Source: Billgrantia pellis (GTDB lineage Bacteria; Pseudomonadota; Gammaproteobacteria; Pseudomonadales; Halomonadaceae). From it: a DNA stretch of 64,000 nt. The translations under genes and the position numbers were made by a program. The number at the start of each line of letters is the position of its first letter. Position 1 is the stretch's first letter. Below, one piece after another: positions 8,405 to 18,820 of the stretch. The notes beneath the pieces were generated by a model. That model had not been told where the DNA came from. It worked only from the letters and a program-made list of their open reading frames with translations, and made no database searches. The DNA is taken from contig NZ_VTPY01000004.1 in assembly GCF_008297955.1 (NCBI RefSeq), positions 372,001 to 436,000 on the forward strand, given 5' to 3'.

Positions 8405-9021
8405 ACCAACTTAGCCTCTTTCAATGCATTCAGGCGCTCGACGCAGTTCGGACAGGCACCGCACGGAAACTGTGCAAACGCTTGGCACGAGTATGTTCGT
8501 CCGATAGGTACACCAAGCTCAGCAGCTGCCCTAGCTACATCGGCCTTGGACGAATAGCGGAACGGTGAGTGAAAGCGAACGGGGCCAATGCTCGATGTGA
8601 GTCCGTCGAGGCTATCCATAAACGCGGCAGTACAGTCAATTTCTTTGGCGTGGTTACTGTTGATGAAGCCAGTATAGACATCCAGGATACCAACGGTCTG
8701 CGCGCGTGCCGCGGCAGCGGCGAAGAATAGCATTGTTCTGTATGGTATGTACAAATCGTCATCCTTGACCTCTTCAGTCCAGAGGTCAGCTTCGCTAATC
8801 AGCCGCGACGGCGAACCTCGGAAGATACTCGATATGTCGAAGCGCTCAGGCCGCTGCATATCAGAGGGCAGAACTTCATTCACACGACTCCACTCAACGC
8901 CTACACAATGTTGCCCGTAGTCGAAAAAGATTGGTACGACCTCCACACCTGCTGACGTGAGCTGGTATGCAACAGTTGTTGAGTCCAAGCCACCCGAAGC
9001 CAGTAGGAGTACTTGTCTCAT
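8401..9021 (-). CDS. QueC-like PP-loop enzyme (7-cyano-7-deazaguanine synthase family)
   Basis: The PP-loop motif ASGGLDSTTVAYQ at residues 8-20 binds ATP. The C-terminal zinc site is SCQAFAQFPCGACPNC, a C-x7-C-x2-C-x2-C arrangement like that of QueC. In queuosine synthesis QueC converts 7-carboxy-7-deazaguanine to preQ0. No queD, queE or queF lies nearby, and the gene is locked between a PfkB-deoxyribosyltransferase fusion (4-bp overlap) and a DNA glycosylase gene (4-bp overlap) in a foreign island. This makes a housekeeping queuosine role unlikely. QueC homologues of defence systems (QatC, and Cap9 of type IV CBASS) are the better comparison. The 206-residue length is slightly short for QueC. 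Confidence 0.85.
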   Translation of the reverse strand: MRQVLLLASGGLDSTTVAYQLTSAGVEVVPIFFDYGQHCVGVEWSRVNEVLPSDMQRPERFDISSIFRGSPSRLISEADLWTEEVKDDDLYIPYRTMLFFAAAAARAQTVGILDVYTGFINSNHAKEIDCTAAFMDSLDGLTSSIGPVRFHSPFRYSSKADVARAAAELGVPIGRTYSCQAFAQFPCGACPNCVERLNALKEAKLV

Positions 9022-10349
9022 CGCGATTCAGCCCTCAATTCAGCAATGACGTTGAAAGTTCCGTTGAGGCACGCATCAAGGTCCGCGGAGTACATCGAAC
9101 TTCCGGCGACCACCATTGTGTTCTCATTTTCACGCCGAGGGTCGTAGGTGATGACCGGCTTTCCCATTTCAATTGCCATGCCGATTTCAACGAGCGTACC
9201 AGGATCACGGTCGAGAGGAACCGAGAAGACTACATCACATTCCTTCAACAGCTGGCAGTCCATCTGATACGTTCGGCGCAGATCAGCCTCACTCGCAGGT
9301 CGCTTTAACTCGCCATTCTCCAGGATGGGACGTCGCACCTTGAAGTTGTGGTACGTGAGGCTATCCACAGCACGATCAAGCTCTTGTTTTTCGACGTACG
9401 AGAAGTCCGGACCGGCAAGGTAGATTGAGTAGCTTTGGCGGTCGTGCCATGGGAGCACCGTTCCGCCGAGCGCTTGCAGCACCCCCACCGAGAGTCGGAA
9501 CCCGCGCTGCACATCGCGCTTGATGTCGTCGGGAAACGTCGACTGGGAGTACGCCGTGGCAGCCTGGCTTCCGCGCCACGCTGCTTCGGTCCATCCGATG
9601 TGAGAGAGGCCCACCATAACGCTGGAATAGACATCCCCAACGCCGACTGAATTGACGGTGTGGCTCAACGTTGCCGGGATCTCGTCGACGCCGCCATTCC
9701 GTATGTCAAAGAGTCGGCTGCCGCCACGATTCTCTTTAAGCAGGAACACGTCCGGCGAAAGCCCCTTTATTGCATCTAGCAGTTCGTCGATATCTCTCTT
9801 TCCAAGCCTCATGAACAGCGAGGACGACGTCGAGATAATGACAGCTTCCACGCGACCTCTGAACGTCTCGAGCGATGAGAGATCCTCAACATCGTACGCG
9901 ATATCGAATGAGAACCGCGCCTCCTCAGCGAACGCGCTGGCGAGTTTGCTGATATCGAACCTGCCGGGGAAGACAACGACCTTCTGGTAAGCATCGAGTT
10001 GCGGTAGCGGGTCGTGAAATTTCACTACCTTGGTATCACGCATCAAGTCTTCGTAGCCTTGCTGCGAAACCTCCGCTACATCACCAATAAGGATAACGTT
10101 CGGTGCGCCGACTACGTCACCAAGCCAGATGAACTCTTTGCAACCGAACTCAGCGAGGTAGCGCTTTGCTTCGTCAACGAGGTATTGCGGACAGAAAGCT
10201 GCCACTGAATAGTCAAGTTCTGCAGCCCATAACCCCCTCGCCGCGTGACCGACGCCACCCAAACGAAGCTTGCACATTGCACCATGCTGGGCGAGCGTGT
10301 AGTCCACAACCAGCTCCCCAACAACTAGGACAGCATCAGAGTCGGCCAT
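9018..10349 (-). CDS. Fusion of PfkB-type sugar/nucleoside kinase and nucleoside 2-deoxyribosyltransferase
   Basis: Two domains are visible in 443 residues. The first, about 1-300, is a PfkB/ribokinase-like fold: LRLGGVGHAARGL near residue 28 matches the N-terminal Gly-Gly signature, and NSVGVGDVYSS (233-243) matches the DTxGAGD anion-hole and catalytic-base motif with Asp239 kept. The second, about 305-443, is a nucleoside 2-deoxyribosyltransferase: YSIYLAGPDF at 307-316 and DPGTLVEIGMAIEMGKPV (382-399), with Glu388 as the likely nucleophile. Together the domains suggest handling of a (deaza)purine nucleoside or base. It starts 2 bp after the small Met-Gly gene and overlaps the QueC-like gene. 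The real substrate is unknown. Confidence 0.85.
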   Translation of the reverse strand: MADSDAVLVVGELVVDYTLAQHGAMCKLRLGGVGHAARGLWAAELDYSVAAFCPQYLVDEAKRYLAEFGCKEFIWLGDVVGAPNVILIGDVAEVSQQGYEDLMRDTKVVKFHDPLPQLDAYQKVVVFPGRFDISKLASAFAEEARFSFDIAYDVEDLSSLETFRGRVEAVIISTSSSLFMRLGKRDIDELLDAIKGLSPDVFLLKENRGGSRLFDIRNGGVDEIPATLSHTVNSVGVGDVYSSVMVGLSHIGWTEAAWRGSQAATAYSQSTFPDDIKRDVQRGFRLSVGVLQALGGTVLPWHDRQSYSIYLAGPDFSYVEKQELDRAVDSLTYHNFKVRRPILENGELKRPASEADLRRTYQMDCQLLKECDVVFSVPLDRDPGTLVEIGMAIEMGKPVITYDPRRENENTMVVAGSSMYSADLDACLNGTFNVIAELRAESR

Positions 10350-10351
10350 AA

Positions 10352-10738
10352 TTATTGCGGCGCGAAGTCAGCAGCTACGGTGGGGACGGGTGATACTGCA
10401 GATGAGCTCACCAACCCGACATAAGTCACACCGTCTTCCAGGCATTCTACGAGATAATTGAATGATGTGGGGAGCGCTCCAACTTTCACACCATTCACAT
10501 CGACTGCGAATACACGCTTCTTGTCGAAGAGAATGCCCAGCTGGTCGCCAACAGCCGGGACATTATTGAATTGTGAATAGAAGTCGCTGTTTCCAACATC
10601 ATCGAGTAGCACGTGAAATGCCTGCTTGCATTTGTCGACGCCGCTCGCACCGCCTGCCACGCCTGTTCCGTCTCCAGCTACCTCTTTGGCCTTCGTACCA
10701 GGATAGTCTGAAAAACGACCCGAGCCTGAGCTTCCCAT
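10352..10738 (-). CDS. Small protein with Met-Gly-Ser-Ser start; possible N-terminal modification target
   Basis: First gene of the four-gene operon, 128 residues, with an excellent ribosome-binding site (GGAAGGGGGTGGAAG before the ATG). The N-terminus MGSSGSGRFSDYPGTKAKEV is flexible and Gly/Ser-rich, with a second low-complexity run AGDGTGVAGGASGVDKCKQ. From about residue 40 a compact domain appears (AFHVLLDDVGNSDFY...VPAVGDQLGIL...RVFAVDVNGVKVGALP). No catalytic motif, signal peptide or membrane segment. Met removal would expose Gly2. QatB proteins, partners of the QueC-like QatC, also begin Met-Gly followed by small polar residues as I recall, so this may be the protein the QueC-like enzyme modifies. 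That is inference. Confidence 0.75.
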   Translation of the reverse strand: MGSSGSGRFSDYPGTKAKEVAGDGTGVAGGASGVDKCKQAFHVLLDDVGNSDFYSQFNNVPAVGDQLGILFDKKRVFAVDVNGVKVGALPTSFNYLVECLEDGVTYVGLVSSSAVSPVPTVAADFAPQ

Positions 10739-11071
10739 CTTCCACCCCCTTCCCGGTTGATCCAGTTTTGCACTGGTGTTGTTCGACCCGCTCTACGAGC
10801 AAGCGCCACAAGGCCACCGCTCCACGGGCTAAAGAAATATGCGGCCGCCGACGGATAACCTAAATCACGCTACCGCCCGGGGATAACATCATTTCCCTGC
10901 GACAGCCCTGTCTGCGTTGTACTACCTGTCTCTTCTATCGGCGGTCATCTCGGCGACCTTAACCCGAGTTAACTAAACCTTGTAACGGAATGCAAAGAAA
11001 AGGGCCTACCCTTTGGTAGACCCTTGATGTCGGTCAGCTTAGCCGTATCAGGCGTTCAGCCTAGATGCGCC
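10739..11071. other. Operon leader and guaA 3' junction
   Basis: No gene supported. It must contain the promoter of the minus-strand operon, but I see no convincing -35/-10 pair. TTAAC-CCGA-GTTAA (10959-10972) is a small inverted repeat that could be an operator. The right end carries the guaA terminator hairpin. No integrase gene or fragment was found between the operon and guaA, where one would be expected for a guaA-integrating element. Confidence 0.45.
10993..11024 (-). terminator. Present guaA terminator
   Basis: AGGGCCTACC (11001-11010) pairs with GGTAGACCCT (11015-11024) with one mismatch and a 4-base loop. The minus-strand tail reads TTTTCTTTG. It lies about 50 bp past the guaA stop. 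Confidence 0.8.
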
Positions 11072-12646
11072 TCACTCCCACTCGATCGTCGCAGGCGGCT
11101 TGCTGCTGACGTCGTACGTCACGCGGGAGACGCCGCGGATTTCGTTGATGATGCGATTGGAGACCTTCTCCAGCAGCTCGTACGGCAGGTGGGCCCAGCG
11201 TGCGGTCATGAAGTCGATGGTTTCCACGGCACGCAGGGCGATGACCCACTCGTAGCGGCGGCCGTCGCCAACCACGCCAACGGATTTAACCGGCAGGAAC
11301 ACGGCGAAGGCCTGGCTGGTCTTGTGGTACCAGTCGGCGTTATGCAGTTCCTCGATGAAGATGGCGTCGGCTTCGCGCAGGATGTCGGCGTACTCCTTCT
11401 TCACCTCGCCGAGGATGCGCACGCCCAGGCCCGGCCCCGGGAAGGGGTGGCGGTACACCATGTCGTAGGGCAGGCCAAGTTCCAGGCCGAGCTTGCGCAC
11501 TTCGTCCTTGAACAGTTCGCGCAGCGGTTCGACGAGCTGCAGCTTCATGGTTTCGGGCAGGCCGCCGACGTTGTGGTGCGACTTGATCACGTGGGCCTTG
11601 CCGGTCTTGCTGGCGGCAGATTCGATCACGTCGGGGTAGATGGTGCCCTGGGCCAGGAAGTCGACGCCTTCGATCTTGCTGGCCTCTTCATCGAACACGT
11701 CGATGAAGGTATTGCCGATGATCTTGCGCTTGGCTTCCGGGTCGTTCTCGCCTTCCAGCTTGCCCAGGAACAGCTCTTCGGCGTCCACGCGGATCACCTT
11801 CACGCCCATGTGCTGGGCGAAGGTTTCCATCACCTGGTCGCCTTCGTTCTTGCGCAGCAGGCCGTTGTCGACGAACACGCAGGTGAGCTGGTCGCCGATG
11901 GCGCGGTGCAAGAGCGCGGCCACCACCGAGGAGTCCACCCCGCCGGAGAGGCCGAGCAGCACGTGGCGGTCGCCGACCTGGTCGCGCACGCGGGCGACCT
12001 GGTCCTCGATGATGCGCGCCGGGGTCCACAGCTTCTCGGCGCCACAGATGCCCACCACGAAGTGCTCGAGGATGCGCATGCCCTGCAGGGTGTGCGTCAC
12101 CTCGGGGTGGAACTGCACGCCGTAGAAGCGCTTCTCCGGCCAGGTCATGGCGGCGATGGGGCAGCTCGGGGTCGAGGCGGTCACGGTGAAGGGCTCGGGG
12201 GCGCGGGCGACCTTGTCGCCGTGGCTCATCCATACGTCGAGCAGCGCCTTGCCGTCGTGGTCCACGTGGTCCTTGATGTCGCGGAACAGGTCGTCGCCGC
12301 TCTCGATCTTGACCTGGGCGTAGCCGAACTCGTGCTTGTTGGAGCCCTCCACGGCGCCGCCGAGCTGTTCGGCCATGGTCTGCATGCCGTAGCAGATGCC
12401 CAGCACCGGCAGGCCCAGCTCGAACACGCACTTCGGCGCGCGGGGCGAGCCTTCGGCCACGGTGGATTCCGGGCCGCCGGAGAGAATGATGCCGTTGGGC
12501 CGATACTCACGGATCTCCTCCTCGGTGATGTCGAAGGCGCGCACTTCGGAGTACACGCCGATCTCGCGCACGCGGCGGGCGATGAGCTGGGTGTACTGGG
12601 AGCCGAAGTCGAGGATGAGGATCTTGTGGGCGTGAATGTCGGTCAT
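11072..12646 (-). CDS. guaA: GMP synthase, glutamine-hydrolysing
   Basis: The 524-residue protein has the full GuaA layout: class I glutamine amidotransferase ([10 protein letters not shown], nucleophile Cys85), ATP pyrophosphatase domain with PP-loop [10 protein letters not shown], and the C-terminal dimerisation domain with [19 protein letters not shown] and the end TIEWE. It converts XMP to GMP with glutamine and ATP in the cytosol. It lies 174 bp downstream of guaB on the same strand, the usual guaBA operon. Its 3' end is the attachment region for the foreign element, and a decayed second copy of that end lies at 7427-7660. Confidence 0.98.
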   Translation of the reverse strand: MTDIHAHKILILDFGSQYTQLIARRVREIGVYSEVRAFDITEEEIREYRPNGIILSGGPESTVAEGSPRAPKCVFELGLPVLGICYGMQTMAEQLGGAVEGSNKHEFGYAQVKIESGDDLFRDIKDHVDHDGKALLDVWMSHGDKVARAPEPFTVTASTPSCPIAAMTWPEKRFYGVQFHPEVTHTLQGMRILEHFVVGICGAEKLWTPARIIEDQVARVRDQVGDRHVLLGLSGGVDSSVVAALLHRAIGDQLTCVFVDNGLLRKNEGDQVMETFAQHMGVKVIRVDAEELFLGKLEGENDPEAKRKIIGNTFIDVFDEEASKIEGVDFLAQGTIYPDVIESAASKTGKAHVIKSHHNVGGLPETMKLQLVEPLRELFKDEVRKLGLELGLPYDMVYRHPFPGPGLGVRILGEVKKEYADILREADAIFIEELHNADWYHKTSQAFAVFLPVKSVGVVGDGRRYEWVIALRAVETIDFMTARWAHLPYELLEKVSNRIINEIRGVSRVTYDVSSKPPATIEWE

Positions 12647-12820
12647 CGGGTCGTCTCTACTGGCAACGTATGGCGGCGGGGCAACATAGGTAAGAATGAG
12701 CGGCGTCGCTGGCTGAACGTCAGGTTAGGCGAAAACGGCCGAAGCAGCGGAGTTGACGTGGTCGTCAATGAGCATGCGGCGGCCGTTTTCACAACGCATG
12801 GCGCCAGTTCAGCGGCACCG

Positions 12821-14367
<1,547 letters not shown>

Positions 14368-14501
14368 TGCGGGGACGGGGTTGGCGAACCAGCCGCAATA
14401 CACTTCGATACAGTCTGAAACCGGCTTTGACTTACAGCGGCAGAAACGTGATCTAGCTTGAAGACGTACACGACGGTCCATTCACGCAAGGAAGGGGCAA
14501 T

Positions 14502-14699
14502 ATGAATTGGGACCAGATCGAAGGCAAATGGAAAGAGCTGATGGGCAAGGCCCGCTCCAGTTGGGGAGAATTCAGCGACGAGGAGCTCGATCAAATTGCC
14601 GGAAAGCGTGAGCAATTGATCGGCAAGCTCCAGCAGCGTTATGGCCTGGAGCGCGAGGAAGCCGAGCGCCAGGCCGACGATTGGGCGCGTCAGCAGTAA
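14502..14699 (+). CDS. CsbD-family stress protein (YjbJ-like)
   Basis: 65 residues starting MNWDQIEGKWKELMGKARSS, the CsbD signature (N-W-x-Q-I-x-G-x-W-K-x-x-x-G), then DEELDQIAGKREQLIGKLQQRYG, the second half of the motif. CsbD proteins are small, abundant, hydrophilic cytosolic proteins induced by general stress, with no known enzymatic role. AAGGAAGGGGC precedes the ATG. The following PRC-barrel gene starts 59 bp later on the same strand, and the pairing suggests a common stress function. Confidence 0.9.
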   Translation: MNWDQIEGKWKELMGKARSSWGEFSDEELDQIAGKREQLIGKLQQRYGLEREEAERQADDWARQQ

Positions 14700-14758
14700 C
14701 GGCGCGCCCGCCGAAGCAAGCAAGATCCTGTATCCAAGGAAAGGTAAGGAGAGCGATC

Positions 14759-15319
14759 ATGCAAAAGCGCCTATTGACCATCGCCGTCGCCGCCGTCACC
14801 GGCAGCCTGGCCTTTGGCACCCAGGCCGTGGCACAAGAGGAAGATCCCAAAGCGGCACAGGGGCTCTACTCGGCCGATGACATCATCGGTGCCGATGTCT
14901 ATCTGGAAGGCGATCCCGAGGAGGATGTCGGCGACGTTAGCAATCTTCTGCTCGATGACGAACAGAAGGTCAGCAAGGTGGTGATCACCACCGGTGAGAT
15001 ACTGGGCATGGGTGGCCGCGAGATCGTGGCGGATATCGAGGACATAAGCCTCGAGACCGAGCGTGACGGCGAGGAAACCACCCACCGCATCCTCATCAAC
15101 GCCGAGTCCGAGGACCTGGAAGGCTACCCGGAATACAGCGAGGAGTGGTTCGACACCGAGCGCGAGAAGGTCCGTACCGAAGGTGAGAGCGCTTGGCAGA
15201 CGGGCACTGTCGGCGCCGGCTCCGACATGGGCGGCCAGAATGCCGAAGGTAACCAGCAAGGCAACGGCGAAGACAGCGCCGAATATACCGACGAGGACGT
15301 CGAAGACGAATTCGAGTGA
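14759..15319 (+). CDS. Exported PRC-barrel domain protein
   Basis: The 186-residue protein has a Sec signal peptide (MQKRLLTIAVAAVTGSLAFG...AVA, cleavage near residue 25). The PRC barrel follows at about 38-105: IIGADVYLEGDPEEDVGDVSN and VSKVVITTGEILGMGGREI. The C-terminal third is very acidic and low in complexity (GGQNAEGNQQGNGEDSAEYT), fitting a periplasmic protein of a halophile. Start chosen by AAGGTAAGGAGA upstream. Function unknown; PRC barrels often mediate protein binding. Confidence 0.85.
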   Translation: MQKRLLTIAVAAVTGSLAFGTQAVAQEEDPKAAQGLYSADDIIGADVYLEGDPEEDVGDVSNLLLDDEQKVSKVVITTGEILGMGGREIVADIEDISLETERDGEETTHRILINAESEDLEGYPEYSEEWFDTEREKVRTEGESAWQTGTVGAGSDMGGQNAEGNQQGNGEDSAEYTDEDVEDEFE

Positions 15320-15358
15320 CGCCCGCTCGAACCCTGCCCTCCCCATGACGTGAAACTT

Positions 15359-15383
15359 GCGCCGGTTCGCCCGGCGCTTTTTT
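15359..15383 (+). terminator. Rho-independent terminator
   Basis: GCGCCGG (15359-15365) pairs with CCGGCGC (15371-15377) around a short loop and is followed by six T. It ends the PRC-barrel transcript. Confidence 0.9.
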
Positions 15384-15475
15384 CGTCCTGCCCCGAGCTC
15401 CCCGGTCGAGCGTCCATGTCGGCTCGCCCCGGTCATGCTAGAGTGGCGGCATCGTTTCATCGTCCGAGACCGCGC

Positions 15476-16816
15476 ATGTCCCCACCCGACGCCACCGCCC
15501 TCTCCGTCAGCGAAGTGAATCGCCGCGCCCGGCAGCTGCTCGAATCGGGCATTGGCGAGGTGTGGGTGGAAGGGGAGCTTTCCGGCGTGTCGCGCCCGGC
15601 CTCGGGCCACGTCTATTTCACCCTGAAGGACGCCTCGGCGCAGCTGCGCGGCGCGCTGTTCCGCAATCGCGCCCGCTTCGTCGGCGCGCCGATGCGTGAC
15701 GGCGACCGGGTCAGGGTGCGCGGTCGGGTGTCGGTGTTCGAACCGCGTGGCGATTACCAACTGATCGCCGAGGCGGTGCAGGCGGCCGGCGAAGGCGAGC
15801 TACTGGTTGCGCTGGAGCGCCTCAAGCAGCGGCTTGCCGCCGAAGGGGTGTTCGCCAATGCCCGCCCCCTGCCCTGCCCGCCGCGCCATCTGTTGGTACT
15901 CACCTCGCCTACCGGCGCGGCGATCCGCGACGTACTGGCGGTGCTCCAGGCGCGCTGGCCGCTGGCCCGGGTCACGCTGATCGGCGTGCCCGTGCAGGGG
16001 CGCGAAGCGACGCCGGCGTTGATCGCCGCCCTCGGGCTGCTCAACCGCCAGCAGGCGCTCGACCCGGCGCAGGACGTGATATTGATGACCCGGGGCGGCG
16101 GCAGCCTGGAAGACCTGTGGGCATTCAACGATGAATACCTGGCACGGGCCATCTTTCATTCGCGGCTGCCGGTGATGTCGGCGGTGGGCCACGAGGTGGA
16201 CGTCACCCTGTCGGACCTGGCCGCCGATGTCCGCGCCCCCACCCCCTCCGCCGCGGCCGAGATGCTGGTACCGGATCGCCGCGATCTCGAGCGCCGCCTG
16301 GCCGACCTGGAGCGCCGGCTCTCGCGCTGCGCCCAGGCGCGCCTCGAACGCGAGGGCCAGCGGCTGGATCATCTGCGCGCCCGGCTGCGCCACCCCGGCG
16401 AGGGGTTGGCTCGCCAGCGCCAGGCACTCGTTGCGCTGGAAGCCCGGCTGCATCGCGCGCTGCAGGGCCGGCTCAGCGCCGAGCGCCGTCACCTTACGCA
16501 TCTGCAGCGGCGCTTCACCGCCTGCCACCCGGGGCGCAGTATCGAACAGAGCGCCGCCCGGCTGGAGCGTGCGCGCTCCCGACTGGAGCAGGCGGTCCAG
16601 CGCCGCCTGGCGAAACAGCACGAGCGATTGGGTAGCCTGGCACGGCAACTGCAGGCGGTCAGTCCTCTGGCGGTGCTGGGGCGCGGCTATGCCATTCTGC
16701 AGAATGATGAGGGCCAGGTGGTACGGCGCGCGACCGACACTCAGCCTGGCCAAACGCTGACCGCCAGGCTGGGCGAGGGCAGGTTGAAGGTCGAAGTGAA
16801 GCGACGTTTCACGTAA
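15476..16816 (+). CDS. xseA: Exodeoxyribonuclease VII large subunit
   Basis: 446 residues, the normal XseA size. The N-terminal OB domain includes VWVEGELSGVSRPASGHVYF at about residues 25-44. The catalytic domain contains VLTSPTGAAIRDVL and MTRGGGSLEDLWAFNDE, followed by VGHEVDVTLSDLAADVRAPT. The C-terminal half is a long Arg/Leu-rich coiled coil, ending in the conserved SPLAVLGRGYAI. With XseB it degrades single-stranded DNA to oligonucleotides. The ATG at 15476 is preferred to the upstream in-frame start at 15350 because homology begins there and a terminator lies in between. Confidence 0.96.
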   Translation: MSPPDATALSVSEVNRRARQLLESGIGEVWVEGELSGVSRPASGHVYFTLKDASAQLRGALFRNRARFVGAPMRDGDRVRVRGRVSVFEPRGDYQLIAEAVQAAGEGELLVALERLKQRLAAEGVFANARPLPCPPRHLLVLTSPTGAAIRDVLAVLQARWPLARVTLIGVPVQGREATPALIAALGLLNRQQALDPAQDVILMTRGGGSLEDLWAFNDEYLARAIFHSRLPVMSAVGHEVDVTLSDLAADVRAPTPSAAAEMLVPDRRDLERRLADLERRLSRCAQARLEREGQRLDHLRARLRHPGEGLARQRQALVALEARLHRALQGRLSAERRHLTHLQRRFTACHPGRSIEQSAARLERARSRLEQAVQRRLAKQHERLGSLARQLQAVSPLAVLGRGYAILQNDEGQVVRRATDTQPGQTLTARLGEGRLKVEVKRRFT

Positions 16817-16834
16817 GCCGCCCCGACCCCCGCA

Positions 16835-18250
<1,416 letters not shown>

Positions 18251-18283
18251 TACTCGTATCTCCCGTGTCGCACAGGGCGACTA

Positions 18284-18820
18284 CTATCGCAAGTTCATGT
18301 TCCGCTCGATCGTGGTCAACGCCTCGAGCTTCTCGGCAAGCTCCGTGTTCTCACGCTGCAAGACGGACAGCTGATCGCGTGACCGCGAGTTCTGCCTGGC
18401 CAGGGAGCGTCGCCCCTCCAGTTCATTGCGCCAATAGAGCAGCAGCGGCTGCAGTCCGGCCGGTGCCGCATGCGTATACGTTCGGTAGAGCTCGGCCGCC
18501 TCCGCCCATTCGCGTTCGCTGCCCCAGGAATGGACCACGGCGCGTATGAGCTGTCGCTCGGCCTCGCTCTTGTTCGGGGCGGTATCCAGACCTTCCAACG
18601 TTTGGCGGCGCCATTCGTCGTCGCCGCGCTGCGAGGAGAGACCGAACCCCACCCAACTGGGCACCAGGCAGGCATCCTCTTCGAAGGAGGGAATCAGCGC
18701 CTGGCAGGAGTCGGCCGACACCGTCTCATTCTCCGTACCGGTAACGATCTGCTCGGGCAAATATTGGCACCCCCCCAGCCAGACCACGGCCACGCCGACA
18801 CAGAGTGTTCTCAACATCAT
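18284..18820 (-). CDS. qseG: QseG-like outer-membrane lipoprotein
   Basis: The protein has a lipoprotein signal ending VVWLGGC with the lipobox cysteine at residue 18. The mature part is largely helical with a C-terminal coiled-coil segment (SRDQLSVLQRENTELAEKLE). In enterobacteria QseG binds the periplasmic part of the GlrK (QseE) kinase. It overlaps the end of glrK by 4 bp (ATGA) and lies 33 bp before glrR, so the three genes are one operon. The family is poorly conserved, so the name rests mainly on lipobox, size and position. Confidence 0.8.
   Translation of the reverse strand: MMLRTLCVGVAVVWLGGCQYLPEQIVTGTENETVSADSCQALIPSFEEDACLVPSWVGFGLSSQRGDDEWRRQTLEGLDTAPNKSEAERQLIRAVVHSWGSEREWAEAAELYRTYTHAAPAGLQPLLLYWRNELEGRRSLARQNSRSRDQLSVLQRENTELAEKLEALTTIERNMNLR

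Noticed and set aside
8401..9021. QueC-like gene taken as ordinary queuosine biosynthesis
   Set aside because: No other queuosine genes are near, the gene is embedded in a foreign operon with a glycosylase and a deoxyribosyltransferase fusion, and it lies in an insertion at guaA.
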